Of a stretch of 16,777 bases of DNA, positions 1 through 7,660 are shown one piece after another. This DNA comes from an uncultured Prevotella sp. (lineage in GTDB: Bacteria; Bacteroidota; Bacteroidia; Bacteroidales; Bacteroidaceae). Position numbers and translations under genes: made by a program. Positions within the stretch are counted from its first letter, which is position 1; every line of letters begins with the position of its first letter. The notes beneath the pieces were generated by a model that saw nothing but the letters and a program-made list of their open reading frames with translations, searched no databases and had not been told where the DNA came from. The stretch lies in the NCBI GenBank assembly GCA_902497035.1, contig CABVDL010000055.1, positions 1 through 16,777 of the forward strand. Direction: 5' to 3'.

Positions 1-190
1 AGCGCTGCTGGCTCGTGGCTTCGAATCCCAACGGAATCACTATTTTATCGATACAGCAACAACCAAAGCGCTGCTGGGTCTTGGGTTCGAATCCCAACAG
101 AATCACTATTTAGTTGGGCCTTAAGTTCGAATCCCAACGGAATCACTATTTAGATGGCTCTTGGGCTATTATCCCAACGGAATCACGAAA
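1..190 (+). repeat. Tandem array of four tRNA 3'-end-like fragments
   Basis: Four degenerate copies (1-47, 67-113, 114-153, 154-190) share a core that reads as a tRNA T-arm followed by an acceptor strand. In copy 2, GGGTC (76-80) looks like a variable loop, TTGGG (81-85) and CCCAA (93-97) form a five-pair stem around TTCGAAT, and CAGAATC plus A (98-105) fit an acceptor 3' strand and discriminator base. Copies 1 and 2 also share about 14 bases upstream of the core. Copy 4 has lost the TTCGAAT loop. No matching 5' half (D-arm, anticodon arm with U33) is present, so none is an intact tRNA. The likeliest origin is repeated integration at, or decay of, a tRNA gene lying left of the window. No CCA is encoded. 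Confidence 0.55.
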
Positions 191-210
191 ATACGGTTTT
201 TATGGTATTA

Positions 211-243
211 GTGTAGTGGCCGGCCTTGTGCCGGCCACCAGCC
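211..243 (+). repeat. REP-like element, copy 1 (plus orientation)
   Basis: GTGTAG is followed by a nine-pair stem, GTGGCCGGC (216-224) with GCCGGCCAC (230-238), around a CTTGT loop. The GTAG immediately before a hairpin is the hallmark of REP sequences mobilised by REP-associated tyrosine transposases. It forms an inverted pair with the copy at 381-412. The flanks outside the hairpins are also mirror images: 204-225 matches the reverse complement of 399-420 at 21 of 22 positions. Confidence 0.8.
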
Positions 244-246
244 GTC

Positions 247-291
247 GGTGACACGGGTTACGCAGGTGACACGGGTTACGCAGGTGACGCA
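247..291. repeat. 18-base tandem repeat inside the first REP pair
   Basis: The unit starting GGTGACACGGG occurs at 247-264 and 265-282 without mismatch, followed by a partial third copy (283-291, GGTGACGCA). It lies in the spacer between two inverted REP hairpins and is non-coding as far as can be seen. The reading frame across it yields only a GDTGYA-type peptide repeat. Confidence 0.75.
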
Positions 292-380
292 GGTCTGTCT
301 CCATCTACGAGACGAGCGTCAGCACAACCGATTTTCTCGCTGATTGCACTGACGCATGAGGAGAAAGCCATATACCAAGG

Positions 381-412
381 GCTGGTGGCCGGCACCAGGC
401 CGGCCACTACAC
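381..412 (-). repeat. REP-like element, copy 2 (minus orientation)
   Basis: This is the reverse complement of the copy at 211, with perfect nine-pair arms at 385-393 and 399-407, loop ACCAG, and CTACAC at the outer edge. GTAG is outermost in both members of the pair, the arrangement of a REPIN. The apparent peptides QGLVAGTRPATT that can be translated across it are an artefact of the repeat. Confidence 0.8.
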
Positions 413-467
413 CAATACCCATGGGCACCAACCGTATTCCGATGTCATTCAGGGCGTCCCCGCTGCT

Positions 468-1829
468 TTAGCTTGCCACAAAGCCTCTCCTCAGATGCCT
501 GTAGAGCAGGAAGAAGGCAGGGAAGAGAAAGAGGTCGGCAAACACCCAGGCCGTAGGGTCGCCGAAGCACACGCCGGTGAAGCCAAAAGCCGGCACCAGC
601 CAGACGCTCACGCCGCAGCGCGCTATCATCTCCATGACGCCCGAGAGCATCGAGAGGTTGCTGTAGCCCAGGCCCTGGATGCTGTAGCGGAAGATGGTGA
701 GCATGCCCAGCACGGGATAGAAATAGCAAGAGATGCGCATCACGCGGGCGGCATTGCGCACCACCTCCTGCTCGCCGCTGTCAACAAACAGCTCCATCAT
801 GCTGTCGGCAAAGGGGAAGATCACGGCCGCCGTGAACACAAAATACACTAGCATGATGGCCGTGGCCGACCATTCGCCGCGGCGGACGCGGTCAATGCGG
901 CGCGCCCCGATGTTCTGTCCGCAATACGTAGCCATGGCCACGCCTATATTCTCAAAGACGCACGTGAAGAGGTACTTGATGCGGATGGCAGCCGTAAACG
1001 ACGCCACATACACGGTACCCAGCGCGTTGTTGGCGCTCTGCAGTATGATGGACCCTATGGCGGTAATGGAAAACTGCAGGCCCATCGGCACGCCGTTGTT
1101 CAGCAGGATACTGACGCGCTTGTTGTCGTAGGCGCGCTCGTCGCCGTGCGGAATGAGCAGCTGCATGTGGCGCGCGATGTACCACACGCTCACCCCCACG
1201 GCAAGGGCCTGCGCGAGCATCGTGGCCAGACCGGCTCCCAGCACGCCCAGGCCAAGGCCGAGAATGAGGGCCACGTCGAGCAGTATGTTGACCAGCGAGG
1301 CAAGGATGAGGATAAGAAACGGCTGCTCGGAGTCGCCCAAGGCCCGCATCAGGCCCGCCAGAAGGTTGAAGCCCATGGTGAGGGGGATGGCCAGGAACTG
1401 CAGCAGCAGAAACGTATAGGCATCGCCGAACACGTCGGCCGGCGTGTTGACCAGCCTGAGAATGCGGTCGCAGAGGATGGCCGTCACCAGCGTCACCGCC
1501 CCGGCCATCACCACCGCGATGCGCACGGCATTGGCCACATAGACCCGCATCTTGCGGTAGTCCTTTGCCCCGAAGGCCTGGGCAACGGGTATGGCAAAGC
1601 CCGCACAGGCTCCGTTGCAGAAGCCCATGACCAGAAACATGATTGAAGACGACGCGCCCACGGCCGCCAGGGCGCTCACGCCGAGCCAGCGACCCACGAT
1701 GGCGGCGTCGATGATGAGATACATCTGCTGGAGAATATAGCCGAGAATGAGGGGCCACGCAAAGTGAATGATGCCACGGGTGGGACTGCCCACCGTCATG
1801 TCGCTGATGTGCTTGTTATCCATTTTCAT
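468..1829 (-). CDS. MATE family efflux transporter
   Basis: This encodes a cation-coupled multidrug or metabolite exporter of the inner membrane (MATE, NorM/DinF type). The protein is about 453 residues, the usual family length, with roughly twelve hydrophobic segments. It begins with the family-typical GSPTRGIIHFAWPLILGYILQQMY segment-like region (given here only as GSPTRGI...PLILGYILQQ), followed by DAAIVGRWLG and SALAAVGASS. I chose the ATG at 1829 (MKMDNKH); the ATG at 1823 and a TTG at 1844 are alternatives. A TATTTTTG box on the same strand at 1849-1842 fits the Bacteroidota -7 element and argues against the TTG start, but no clear -33 TTG is visible. It stands alone, divergent from the pseudogene at 1932. 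The substrate cannot be predicted. Confidence 0.93.
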   Translation of the reverse strand: MKMDNKHISDMTVGSPTRGIIHFAWPLILGYILQQMYLIIDAAIVGRWLGVSALAAVGASSSIMFLVMGFCNGACAGFAIPVAQAFGAKDYRKMRVYVANAVRIAVVMAGAVTLVTAILCDRILRLVNTPADVFGDAYTFLLLQFLAIPLTMGFNLLAGLMRALGDSEQPFLILILASLVNILLDVALILGLGLGVLGAGLATMLAQALAVGVSVWYIARHMQLLIPHGDERAYDNKRVSILLNNGVPMGLQFSITAIGSIILQSANNALGTVYVASFTAAIRIKYLFTCVFENIGVAMATYCGQNIGARRIDRVRRGEWSATAIMLVYFVFTAAVIFPFADSMMELFVDSGEQEVVRNAARVMRISCYFYPVLGMLTIFRYSIQGLGYSNLSMLSGVMEMIARCGVSVWLVPAFGFTGVCFGDPTAWVFADLFLFPAFFLLYRHLRRGFVAS

Positions 1830-1841
1830 GGCAAAATTAGG

Positions 1842-1849
1842 CAAAAATA
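1842..1849 (-). promoter_or_regulatory. Possible -7 element for the MATE gene
   Basis: On the minus strand these bases read TATTTTTG, matching TAnnTTTG, 12 bases before the ATG at 1829. No TTG is seen at the expected distance upstream, so this is weak. Confidence 0.3.
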
Positions 1850-1931
1850 ATAGGACGGGCGCACACTCTCCAGATATTTTTCCACACTTTTTTCCGCCAG
1901 GCCACCGGCATTAGCCCGCGTCAGCCACTAC

Positions 1932-2510
1932 ATGAGGGCTTGCGGAAATGAGGTTCATCAAAATCTTGACAAGACGTTCAAGCTAAACCGTGCCGTCAGA
2001 GACATCACGAGAAAAGAAGATGGGACTGTAAGTTTCACTTATTATGCTGATCCTTATACGGGGCATCCGGACGTTGTCCCTGATAAAAGTTGGGGCGATG
2101 GAGTCTTGTTTTGGGAGACTTTTAATAAATGTGCGGGTACTGGTGGCAATGACAACGTATGGAATGGCACTATGACATCAACTGATTATGAGCCGGATTT
2201 GAATGGGTGGAATTGCACGGGTCAATATATGCTGCGGATAAATGCGCGCGTTTCGGAACTTCCACGACACCGGCCATTTTGGATTCGCCTGCGTTCGGAA
2301 TCAACGGAAAGGCTCAATTGGAGTTCCGTGCATCTGCCAATAAGGCTGACCGCAAACTGGGCTTAAAGGTGTCGACACTCAATATTAAGGGAGAAGTCGC
2401 CAGTGCCAGTTTCACGCTTGACAAGGGTGCCTAGAAGGATTACACTATGGACATTGACGGTAACGGAGTTGTACGGCTGCGCTTTGAGGCGGAAAGCTGT
2501 GAATTCTTGG
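1932..2510 (+). pseudogene. Decayed fragment of a secreted or surface protein
   Basis: This is a remnant of a large exported Prevotella-type protein. Frame 1 from 1932 reads DGTVSFTYYADPYTG, then FWETFNKCAGTGGNDNVWNG and PDLNGWNCTGQY, a jelly-roll/choice-of-anchor-like module seen at the ends of secreted metalloproteases and other Bacteroidales surface proteins. At about 2226-2232 the homology moves to another frame (AADKCARFGTSTTPAIL, then GINGKAQLEFRASANKAD). A TAG at 2432-2434 interrupts FTLDKGA/KDYTMDIDGNG, where a Trp would be expected, and the similarity ends near 2510 in RLRFEAESCEFL. The gene thus carries a frameshift, a nonsense codon and losses at both ends. No signal peptide or promoter is present. 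The family assignment is from memory of typical motifs. Confidence 0.7.
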
Positions 2511-2511
2511 C

Positions 2512-2868
2512 TCATCTCCAGAAACTCGCCGCGAGTGCCGCAATGGCAATGCCTCCCTGCTTGAGGAGTATCTTCGGATTGCTGCTCAAGGCACCGAAGA
2601 GGGCGACAAGAATGACGTAGGCCAAGAGCAGACGGCACCAGAGCAGGTCCTGGCTGTAAACGGCAAATGCCAGCAAGACGGCCAGCAAACCGTTGTAGAC
2701 ACCCTGGTTTTTAAGCAGGGTGGAGATGTGGCGGCTGCCCAGTTCATCCACACTGATGCCGAATGTCCTTGATGTTTGGCGTGAGCTCGTCGCCAAGGTC
2801 TCCAAGAACATGATGTAGAGATGCTCTGCGGCGACTAATGAAGTGAGTATTGTGGAAAGAAGATTCAT
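2512..2868 (-). CDS. DUF1304 family small membrane protein
   Basis: This 118-residue integral membrane protein has about four hydrophobic segments (near residues 1-22, 55-70, 74-92 and 98-115). It matches the DUF1304 family through AAEHLYIMFLETLAT near the N-terminus and LLKNQGVYNGLLA in the middle, and it has full family length. The biochemical role of the family is unknown. The start lies 13 bases after the SDR stop codon, so the two are probably cotranscribed and this is the last gene of the cluster. Its stop codon abuts the end of the converging pseudogene, suggesting a rearrangement breakpoint there. Confidence 0.88.
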   Translation of the reverse strand: MNLLSTILTSLVAAEHLYIMFLETLATSSRQTSRTFGISVDELGSRHISTLLKNQGVYNGLLAVLLAFAVYSQDLLWCRLLLAYVILVALFGALSSNPKILLKQGGIAIAALAASFWR

Positions 2869-2881
2869 CGCTTATTGAAAT

Positions 2882-3592
2882 TCAGTAATTGCCCTCATCC
2901 ACGATGGGATAGAGTTCTATGAACTCTCCGTTGTGGCGCTTTCCGTCGTCAATGAGTTTCTCAATCTTTTCCCCAATGACGTCGGGCTGGTGGGAGCCCG
3001 GCCCGGAGTAGTGGTTGTTGAGGTCGGTGGAAGTCGCCCCGGGATGTATGTCGAAAATCTCGAGGGGCTTCTTGAAGTGGTCAAACTCCCAGGCCATGAT
3101 GCTCGTCATTGCGTTCTGGGCCGCCTTGCTGGCCACATAGGCCATGGGATGCCAGTAGGGACTGAAGATGGAGGGCACGGTGATGTTGACAATCCGTCCC
3201 TGGTTGCTCTCCAGGACCGGCAGCAGGAGCTTCGTCAGGCAGAACGTGCCGATGTAGTTCACCTGCACGGTGTCGGTGACATCGCGGAGTGTCTGCTCAT
3301 AGCTTGGCACCGCCATGTCGCCGGGGATGCCGACGTTGTTGACCAGGAGCGAGAGGTCGGGATGTCTCTCGCCAATCTCTCTGGCTGAGGCCTCAATCTC
3401 GCCGTTGTCGGAAAGGTTGACGTATTGCCAGCCTGCGACGTCGGCCCCGTCGGCCCTGAGCGCCTCAACGGCCTTCAGGGCGCGCTCCTCATTTCTTGCG
3501 CCGACAATCACCTGCCATCCGGCTTTGCCTAAATGCCGGGCAATCTCAAAGCCAATGCCCTTGTTGGCACCGGTAATCAATGCTTTCTTCAT
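2882..3592 (-). CDS. SDR family NAD(P)-dependent oxidoreductase
   Basis: This is a 236-residue classical short-chain dehydrogenase/reductase, cytoplasmic, expected to reduce or oxidise a carbonyl/hydroxyl group with NAD(P)(H). Visible motifs are the nucleotide-binding TGANKGIG (residues 7-14), NNVG (85-88), Asn112, Ser141, and the catalytic Tyr152 and Lys156 in YVASK, followed by HPGATSTDL (183-191). All active-site residues are present. The nearest recognisable type is carbonyl reductase-like, but the substrate is unknown. The gap after the transglutaminase gene is 37 bases and before DUF1304 13 bases, all on one strand, so it sits at the distal end of the glycosidase cluster without an obvious link to sugar breakdown. 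Confidence 0.93.
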   Translation of the reverse strand: MKKALITGANKGIGFEIARHLGKAGWQVIVGARNEERALKAVEALRADGADVAGWQYVNLSDNGEIEASAREIGERHPDLSLLVNNVGIPGDMAVPSYEQTLRDVTDTVQVNYIGTFCLTKLLLPVLESNQGRIVNITVPSIFSPYWHPMAYVASKAAQNAMTSIMAWEFDHFKKPLEIFDIHPGATSTDLNNHYSGPGSHQPDVIGEKIEKLIDDGKRHNGEFIELYPIVDEGNY

Positions 3593-3629
3593 GTTGTCGA
3601 TGTTTATGTTGATTCATTCAAATGCTCGT

Positions 3630-6248
3630 CTAAAGTTTCTCGGTCACTCTCACTATCTGCTCGCCCAGTCCGATGGTGTAGCCCCTGGAGGCGAACACGA
3701 TGCGGTCGAAGGTGTCGGCGATGATGAACACCGGCAGGGGGGAGCTGTCGCGCATCTTCAGGCTGGCGGTGAGCTTTCGGAGGATGTTGCCGTCGCTGTC
3801 GATGCCGAAGATGGTGTTTGCGGGCAGTCCGGGGAACTCAGCCTGCTGGGCGCGGAACTTCGAGGCTTCCTCCTCGCTGGTGAAGAGCAGCACGAACGGA
3901 CGTCCCCACTTGTCGAGCTTCTGCCTCATCTTCGCGATGTCGCGCAGGGCATGGTTGGTGGGCTCCTTGCCCACGCCCAATACGCCAAGCACGTAATAGC
4001 CGCGCCCGGTCTGGCTCAGGATGGACACTCGGCGGCCGTCTTTGTCGAACGTTGACTCGCTGCTGAAGGAGCCGATGACCTTCACGCCTTCGGTCTCCTG
4101 GCGGACGATGAGGCCGACGTTGGTGGTCTGGCCGGGCAGAATGTGGAAGATGGTGTTGTGGGCCATCACGCTTCCGTCGGCCATCCGCTGTCCGGTGACC
4201 AACAGATAGGTGCCCTCGTCGAGCTGTGTGCCGTTTTTGAAGACGTTGGCCCAAGTGGTGCCGCCGCCCATGTCCACCTGCCCCTCGTCGAAGTTGAGCA
4301 GCTGGGGCTGTCCGTTGGTTATCTTGCTGATGGTGAAGTGGTTGTAGTATTTCGGATCGTCGAGCTGTGCCGTGGGCTTGTAGCTGAGGACGAGCCTGCC
4401 CGTGCTGGCCATATGCTGCACTGTCGCGTCGAAGTTCACGTCAACCCATTGGCCGCCAGCGCGGTACTGCACCTTGCCCGTGACCGGGTCTTCCCTTGCC
4501 TCGATGTTGAGGCTGCGGGCCACATCGACGAAGAAGATGCCGCGGCTGCGTGAGTCGGTGAGCCGTGCCTCCCACACGCTGATGGGTGTCTGCGCAATGC
4601 GCAGGGCGCGCTTGTCGGGATTGATGCGTATGTTCCTGACGGTCCAGGCCACGAGCTGTGACGGGTCTTTGCGGAAGCGGGCCTGCTGGGCAGGGCTGAA
4701 CGCTTTCTCAAAGAACTGCTTGAAGGGATGCAGTATCATCTCGTTCTCCACGCGGGGACAGAGCTGGTCGCTCGCCGCAAGGAAGTTGTCGTCGAGTATT
4801 TCCATCGGCATGTCCCTGAGGTCCTTGTCGCTGAGCGTGGCCAACAGGGCCACGGCGCGCTGCAGCTTGTCGGCGTGCTTCTCGATGAAGGCCTTGATGA
4901 CGCTCCAGTTGCCGCGGGCCTTAATAATATAAGGTGTCGCCTCGGGATAGGCATAGCCTTTCATGGTCTCGGCAGTGGGGAACGTGGCGGTGTAGGCATT
5001 GCGCATGGAGTCCTCGGCTGCAAGCCGCCTGTTGTTTTCGGCGCGCTGCCCTGGCGTCACCTCTGGCAGGTTGGCGTGCTCAGGAGGCGGCACGATATCG
5101 AGGTCCTGGCCGCTGAGCGAGCTGGCGTCGTCCATGCTGAGCGTGATGGTAACGAGCTTGTCCTTGCCGAACGAGGCACGCGCGAAGCCGTACTTTCCGT
5201 TCTTCGAGGCCCATACCAGCATGTCGCCCAGTCCCGCCGTGAGGTAGGTGGCGCCTTGGTGGTCGGTGTATTTGGTGACGGCCGTATAGTACTCGGCGTA
5301 GTTGTATATCTTGAATTCCACCTTGGCGTCGGCCACGGGCTGTCCGGCGGTGTCGATGACCCTGAAGTCGGTGCGCCCTGTTTTCGCATAGTTGTCGATG
5401 AGGTTGATTTCGGTGAAATTGCTTGTCCGCAGCATCACCTCCTCCGGTCCGTTGTAGTCGCCGAAGACACGCGTGTGCATGAGCATGGCTCGTGAGGCGG
5501 GCGCGTTGAACCATCCGAGGTTGAGCACCGGCTCTGGCTCGCATGCCCCGAGGAAGTACCACTTGCCGTCGGCCCATGCCTCTACCCAGGCGTGGTTGTC
5601 GTCGGTGTGGGCCCATCGGGGCGTATAGACCTGCCTTGCGGGAATGCCGACGGCCCTCAGTGCGGCCACGGTGAACGTGCTTTCCTCTCCGCAGCGGCCG
5701 TGGGCGGTCCTGACGGACTGCAGGGGCGACGACGTGCGCGCGTCGGAAGGCTCGTAGGTGACGCGCTCGTGGCACCAGTGGTTGACCTCGAGAATGGCGT
5801 CTTTCATCGACAGTCCCCTCACGCGATCTTTCAGCTCACGGTAGAAGACGGCGCGCGAGGTGTCGAGCGGCTCGTTGTTGACGCGCATCGGTACGACGAA
5901 ATGCCGGAACAGCAGCTCGGGAACCTTGCTGCCCCAGGGCATCTCCTGGCGGGCGCGCAGGGCCGCGCGGACGCATTGCAGGTGGTAGGCGGTGGTGTAG
6001 TCGGTGGCGTCGGCTACGGGCATGTAGGCATAGAGGAAGCGCAGGGCCTCCTGCTCCGCGGCCGTGGCGCGCAGCCCCTTGAGCTGATAAAACTTCGGTC
6101 CGATGAGCCGCATCTTGGCTTTGAAAGCCGAGTCCACGCGCTGCCGGCAGGCGGCGTCGGTGATGAAGTGCTGGGCGCCCGCGGCCAGGCTCATCATGGC
6201 CAGGAGCATAGTTAATAGACAAGTCTTTTTCATGCTGTTCTTTTTCAT
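3630..6248 (-). CDS. Secreted transglutaminase-like protein with C-terminal thioredoxin-like region
   Basis: This exported protein of about 872 residues starts with a signal peptide (MKKTCLLTMLLAMMSLAAGA, residues 6-25, then Gln26). A transglutaminase-like (PF01841) core is visible: Cys186 in GRCGEES, His219 in DDNHAWVEAW, and GACEPEP (234-240), where Glu237 may replace the usual acid of the papain-like triad. Such proteins may be amidases, proteases or cross-linking enzymes; the activity here is unknown. The C-terminal part, roughly the last 125 residues (GYYVLGVLGVGKEPTN...FVLLFTSEEEA...PVFIIADTF), looks like a thioredoxin-fold domain lacking a CxxC pair. I chose the ATG at 6248, which overlaps the fucosidase stop as TGATG; the ATG at 6233 is an alternative. 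The open frame runs further upstream to 6473, but that part lies inside the fucosidase gene and is Arg/His-rich, so it was rejected. Confidence 0.88.
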   Translation of the reverse strand: MKKNSMKKTCLLTMLLAMMSLAAGAQHFITDAACRQRVDSAFKAKMRLIGPKFYQLKGLRATAAEQEALRFLYAYMPVADATDYTTAYHLQCVRAALRARQEMPWGSKVPELLFRHFVVPMRVNNEPLDTSRAVFYRELKDRVRGLSMKDAILEVNHWCHERVTYEPSDARTSSPLQSVRTAHGRCGEESTFTVAALRAVGIPARQVYTPRWAHTDDNHAWVEAWADGKWYFLGACEPEPVLNLGWFNAPASRAMLMHTRVFGDYNGPEEVMLRTSNFTEINLIDNYAKTGRTDFRVIDTAGQPVADAKVEFKIYNYAEYYTAVTKYTDHQGATYLTAGLGDMLVWASKNGKYGFARASFGKDKLVTITLSMDDASSLSGQDLDIVPPPEHANLPEVTPGQRAENNRRLAAEDSMRNAYTATFPTAETMKGYAYPEATPYIIKARGNWSVIKAFIEKHADKLQRAVALLATLSDKDLRDMPMEILDDNFLAASDQLCPRVENEMILHPFKQFFEKAFSPAQQARFRKDPSQLVAWTVRNIRINPDKRALRIAQTPISVWEARLTDSRSRGIFFVDVARSLNIEAREDPVTGKVQYRAGGQWVDVNFDATVQHMASTGRLVLSYKPTAQLDDPKYYNHFTISKITNGQPQLLNFDEGQVDMGGGTTWANVFKNGTQLDEGTYLLVTGQRMADGSVMAHNTIFHILPGQTTNVGLIVRQETEGVKVIGSFSSESTFDKDGRRVSILSQTGRGYYVLGVLGVGKEPTNHALRDIAKMRQKLDKWGRPFVLLFTSEEEASKFRAQQAEFPGLPANTIFGIDSDGNILRKLTASLKMRDSSPLPVFIIADTFDRIVFASRGYTIGLGEQIVRVTEKL

Positions 6249-7615
6249 CACATGTTCAACTGCAGGGCGAATGGCTCGTTTCTCATGCCGTCGGGCAGCG
6301 TCACGGTAACGGTGCCGTTGTGCCTCTTCATTCTCAGTGTCTTTCCGGTGCCGAGCATCCTCACGCTTTTGGGGATGTTGACTGTCCACGACAGCGTCTT
6401 TGGCAGTGTTTCGCCGTCTTTTAGGGCATAGATGGCGTAGAGCTGCCTGCCGTCCTTGCTTGCCGTAAACCACAGGTCACCCTCGTGATAGTGCCTGGTG
6501 ATGGTGGTGCCGTAGATGGCCTTGCCGTAGCTGCGCAGCCATTTGCCGATGACTTGCAGGCGGCTGACGGCCTCGGGCTGGATGAGTCCCTCGGGCGAGG
6601 GTCCCACGCCGAGAACGAGGTTGCCGCCCTTGGCCACGACCTCAGTGAGGGTGTTGATGACGGTGACGGGCGATTTCCACGTGGGGTGTCTCACCCAACC
6701 CCAGTCGTTGGACAGCGGAATGCAGCTTTCCCAAGGATAGTCAAGCTGGGTCTCGGGCACGGTGCGCTCGGGTGTCTGGTAGTTCTCATAGGGTCCGTGT
6801 ATGGTCCGGTCAACGATGATAAGGCCGGGCTGATGCTGTCGGGCCATCCTGGCGATGCGCGGCATGTCAATGTCCTGGTTGTTCTCCTTGCACACCCAGC
6901 CGCCGTCGAGCCAGAGAATGTCCACTTTGCCGTAGTTGCTGAGCAGCTCGTCCAGCTGGTTGTAGGTGAACTGCTTGAAGGCATTCCACCGCCAGGGCCA
7001 TTTCTTGATGTCGTAGTTGACGTTGCGCCCGTTCTTTGTGGGATAGACATCCCACCAGTAGTCCTGCGAGTGCCAGTCGGGCTTTGAGAAATACTCACCA
7101 ATCATGAAGCTCTTGTCGCGGAAGGCCTGCAGCACGTACTTCAGCACGTCGCGCCTGGGATTGTTCTTAAAGGCGTGCCTGGCAATGGAGAAATCGGTGT
7201 ATTTGGAGTCATACATGCAGAAGCCATCGTGATGCTTCGTGGTGAAAATCATGTATTTCATGCCGGCGTCCTGGAATACCGAGGCCCACTGTGCGGGATT
7301 GAATTTCACTGGATTGAACTTCTCGCTCTGGCCCCAGTACCAGTCTTTGTATTGCTGGTAGGTCATCGTGGTGTCGCGGGTGATCCAGTCCTCGTCGCAT
7401 ATCGACCACGACTCCACGATGCCCGGCACGGCATACAGCCCCCAGTGCATGAGGACGCCGAACTTAAAGTCCTGCCAGTGCCTCAGGTTGTTGACCACCT
7501 GGGGGTCGGTTGGCCATTCATAGGATTTTGAACGTTCATACACGTCGCCCTGCGCAAAGGCGAAAGACGAGGTGAGGAGGACCGAGAGTCCCAAAATGAT
7601 TTGCTTGATATTCAT
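6248..7615 (-). CDS. GH29 alpha-L-fucosidase, secreted
   Basis: This 455-residue glycoside hydrolase should release terminal alpha-linked L-fucose from glycans. A signal peptide (MNIKQIILGLSVLLTSSFAFA, cut before Gln22) sends it to the periplasm or cell surface; there is no lipobox. GH29 landmarks are FGVLMHWGLYAVPG (52-65), TTKHHDGFCMYDS (125-137) and WLDGGW (235-240), with Asp237 as the predicted nucleophile. Glu296 in YPWESC lies 59 residues later, the same spacing as the nucleophile/acid pair I recall for Bacteroides thetaiotaomicron BT2970 (Asp229/Glu288), so it is a candidate acid/base. The gene follows the GH18 gene by 45 bases and overlaps the transglutaminase start by one base, implying coupled translation. 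Linkage specificity cannot be read from sequence. Confidence 0.95.
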   Translation of the reverse strand: MNIKQIILGLSVLLTSSFAFAQGDVYERSKSYEWPTDPQVVNNLRHWQDFKFGVLMHWGLYAVPGIVESWSICDEDWITRDTTMTYQQYKDWYWGQSEKFNPVKFNPAQWASVFQDAGMKYMIFTTKHHDGFCMYDSKYTDFSIARHAFKNNPRRDVLKYVLQAFRDKSFMIGEYFSKPDWHSQDYWWDVYPTKNGRNVNYDIKKWPWRWNAFKQFTYNQLDELLSNYGKVDILWLDGGWVCKENNQDIDMPRIARMARQHQPGLIIVDRTIHGPYENYQTPERTVPETQLDYPWESCIPLSNDWGWVRHPTWKSPVTVINTLTEVVAKGGNLVLGVGPSPEGLIQPEAVSRLQVIGKWLRSYGKAIYGTTITRHYHEGDLWFTASKDGRQLYAIYALKDGETLPKTLSWTVNIPKSVRMLGTGKTLRMKRHNGTVTVTLPDGMRNEPFALQLNM

Positions 7616-7660
7616 TGTGATGGATTATATGTTCGTCTTCATTCTGACAGTATTCCTTTG

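Noticed and set aside
1..190. CRISPR array
   Set aside because: Repeat units are degenerate, contiguous or at uneven steps, lack unique spacers of even size, and look like tRNA ends; no cas genes nearby.
226..471. 81-codon frame with QGLVAGTRPATT peptide
   Set aside because: The peptide is the translation of a REP hairpin; similar fragments appear at 12477-12947 and 16496-16705 for the same reason.
952..1758. 268-codon frame within the MATE gene
   Set aside because: Shadow frame on the same strand; the MATE frame explains the region.
1842..1844. TTG start codon at 1844 for the MATE gene
   Set aside because: It overlaps the likely -7 element, and two ATG codons follow closely in frame.
4728..5495. 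255-codon frame antisense to the transglutaminase-like gene
   Set aside because: No motif; produced by GC-rich third positions of the real gene.
6249..6473. N-terminal extension of the transglutaminase-like protein
   Set aside because: It lies inside the fucosidase gene, is Arg/His-rich, and precedes a perfect signal peptide that must be at the N-terminus.
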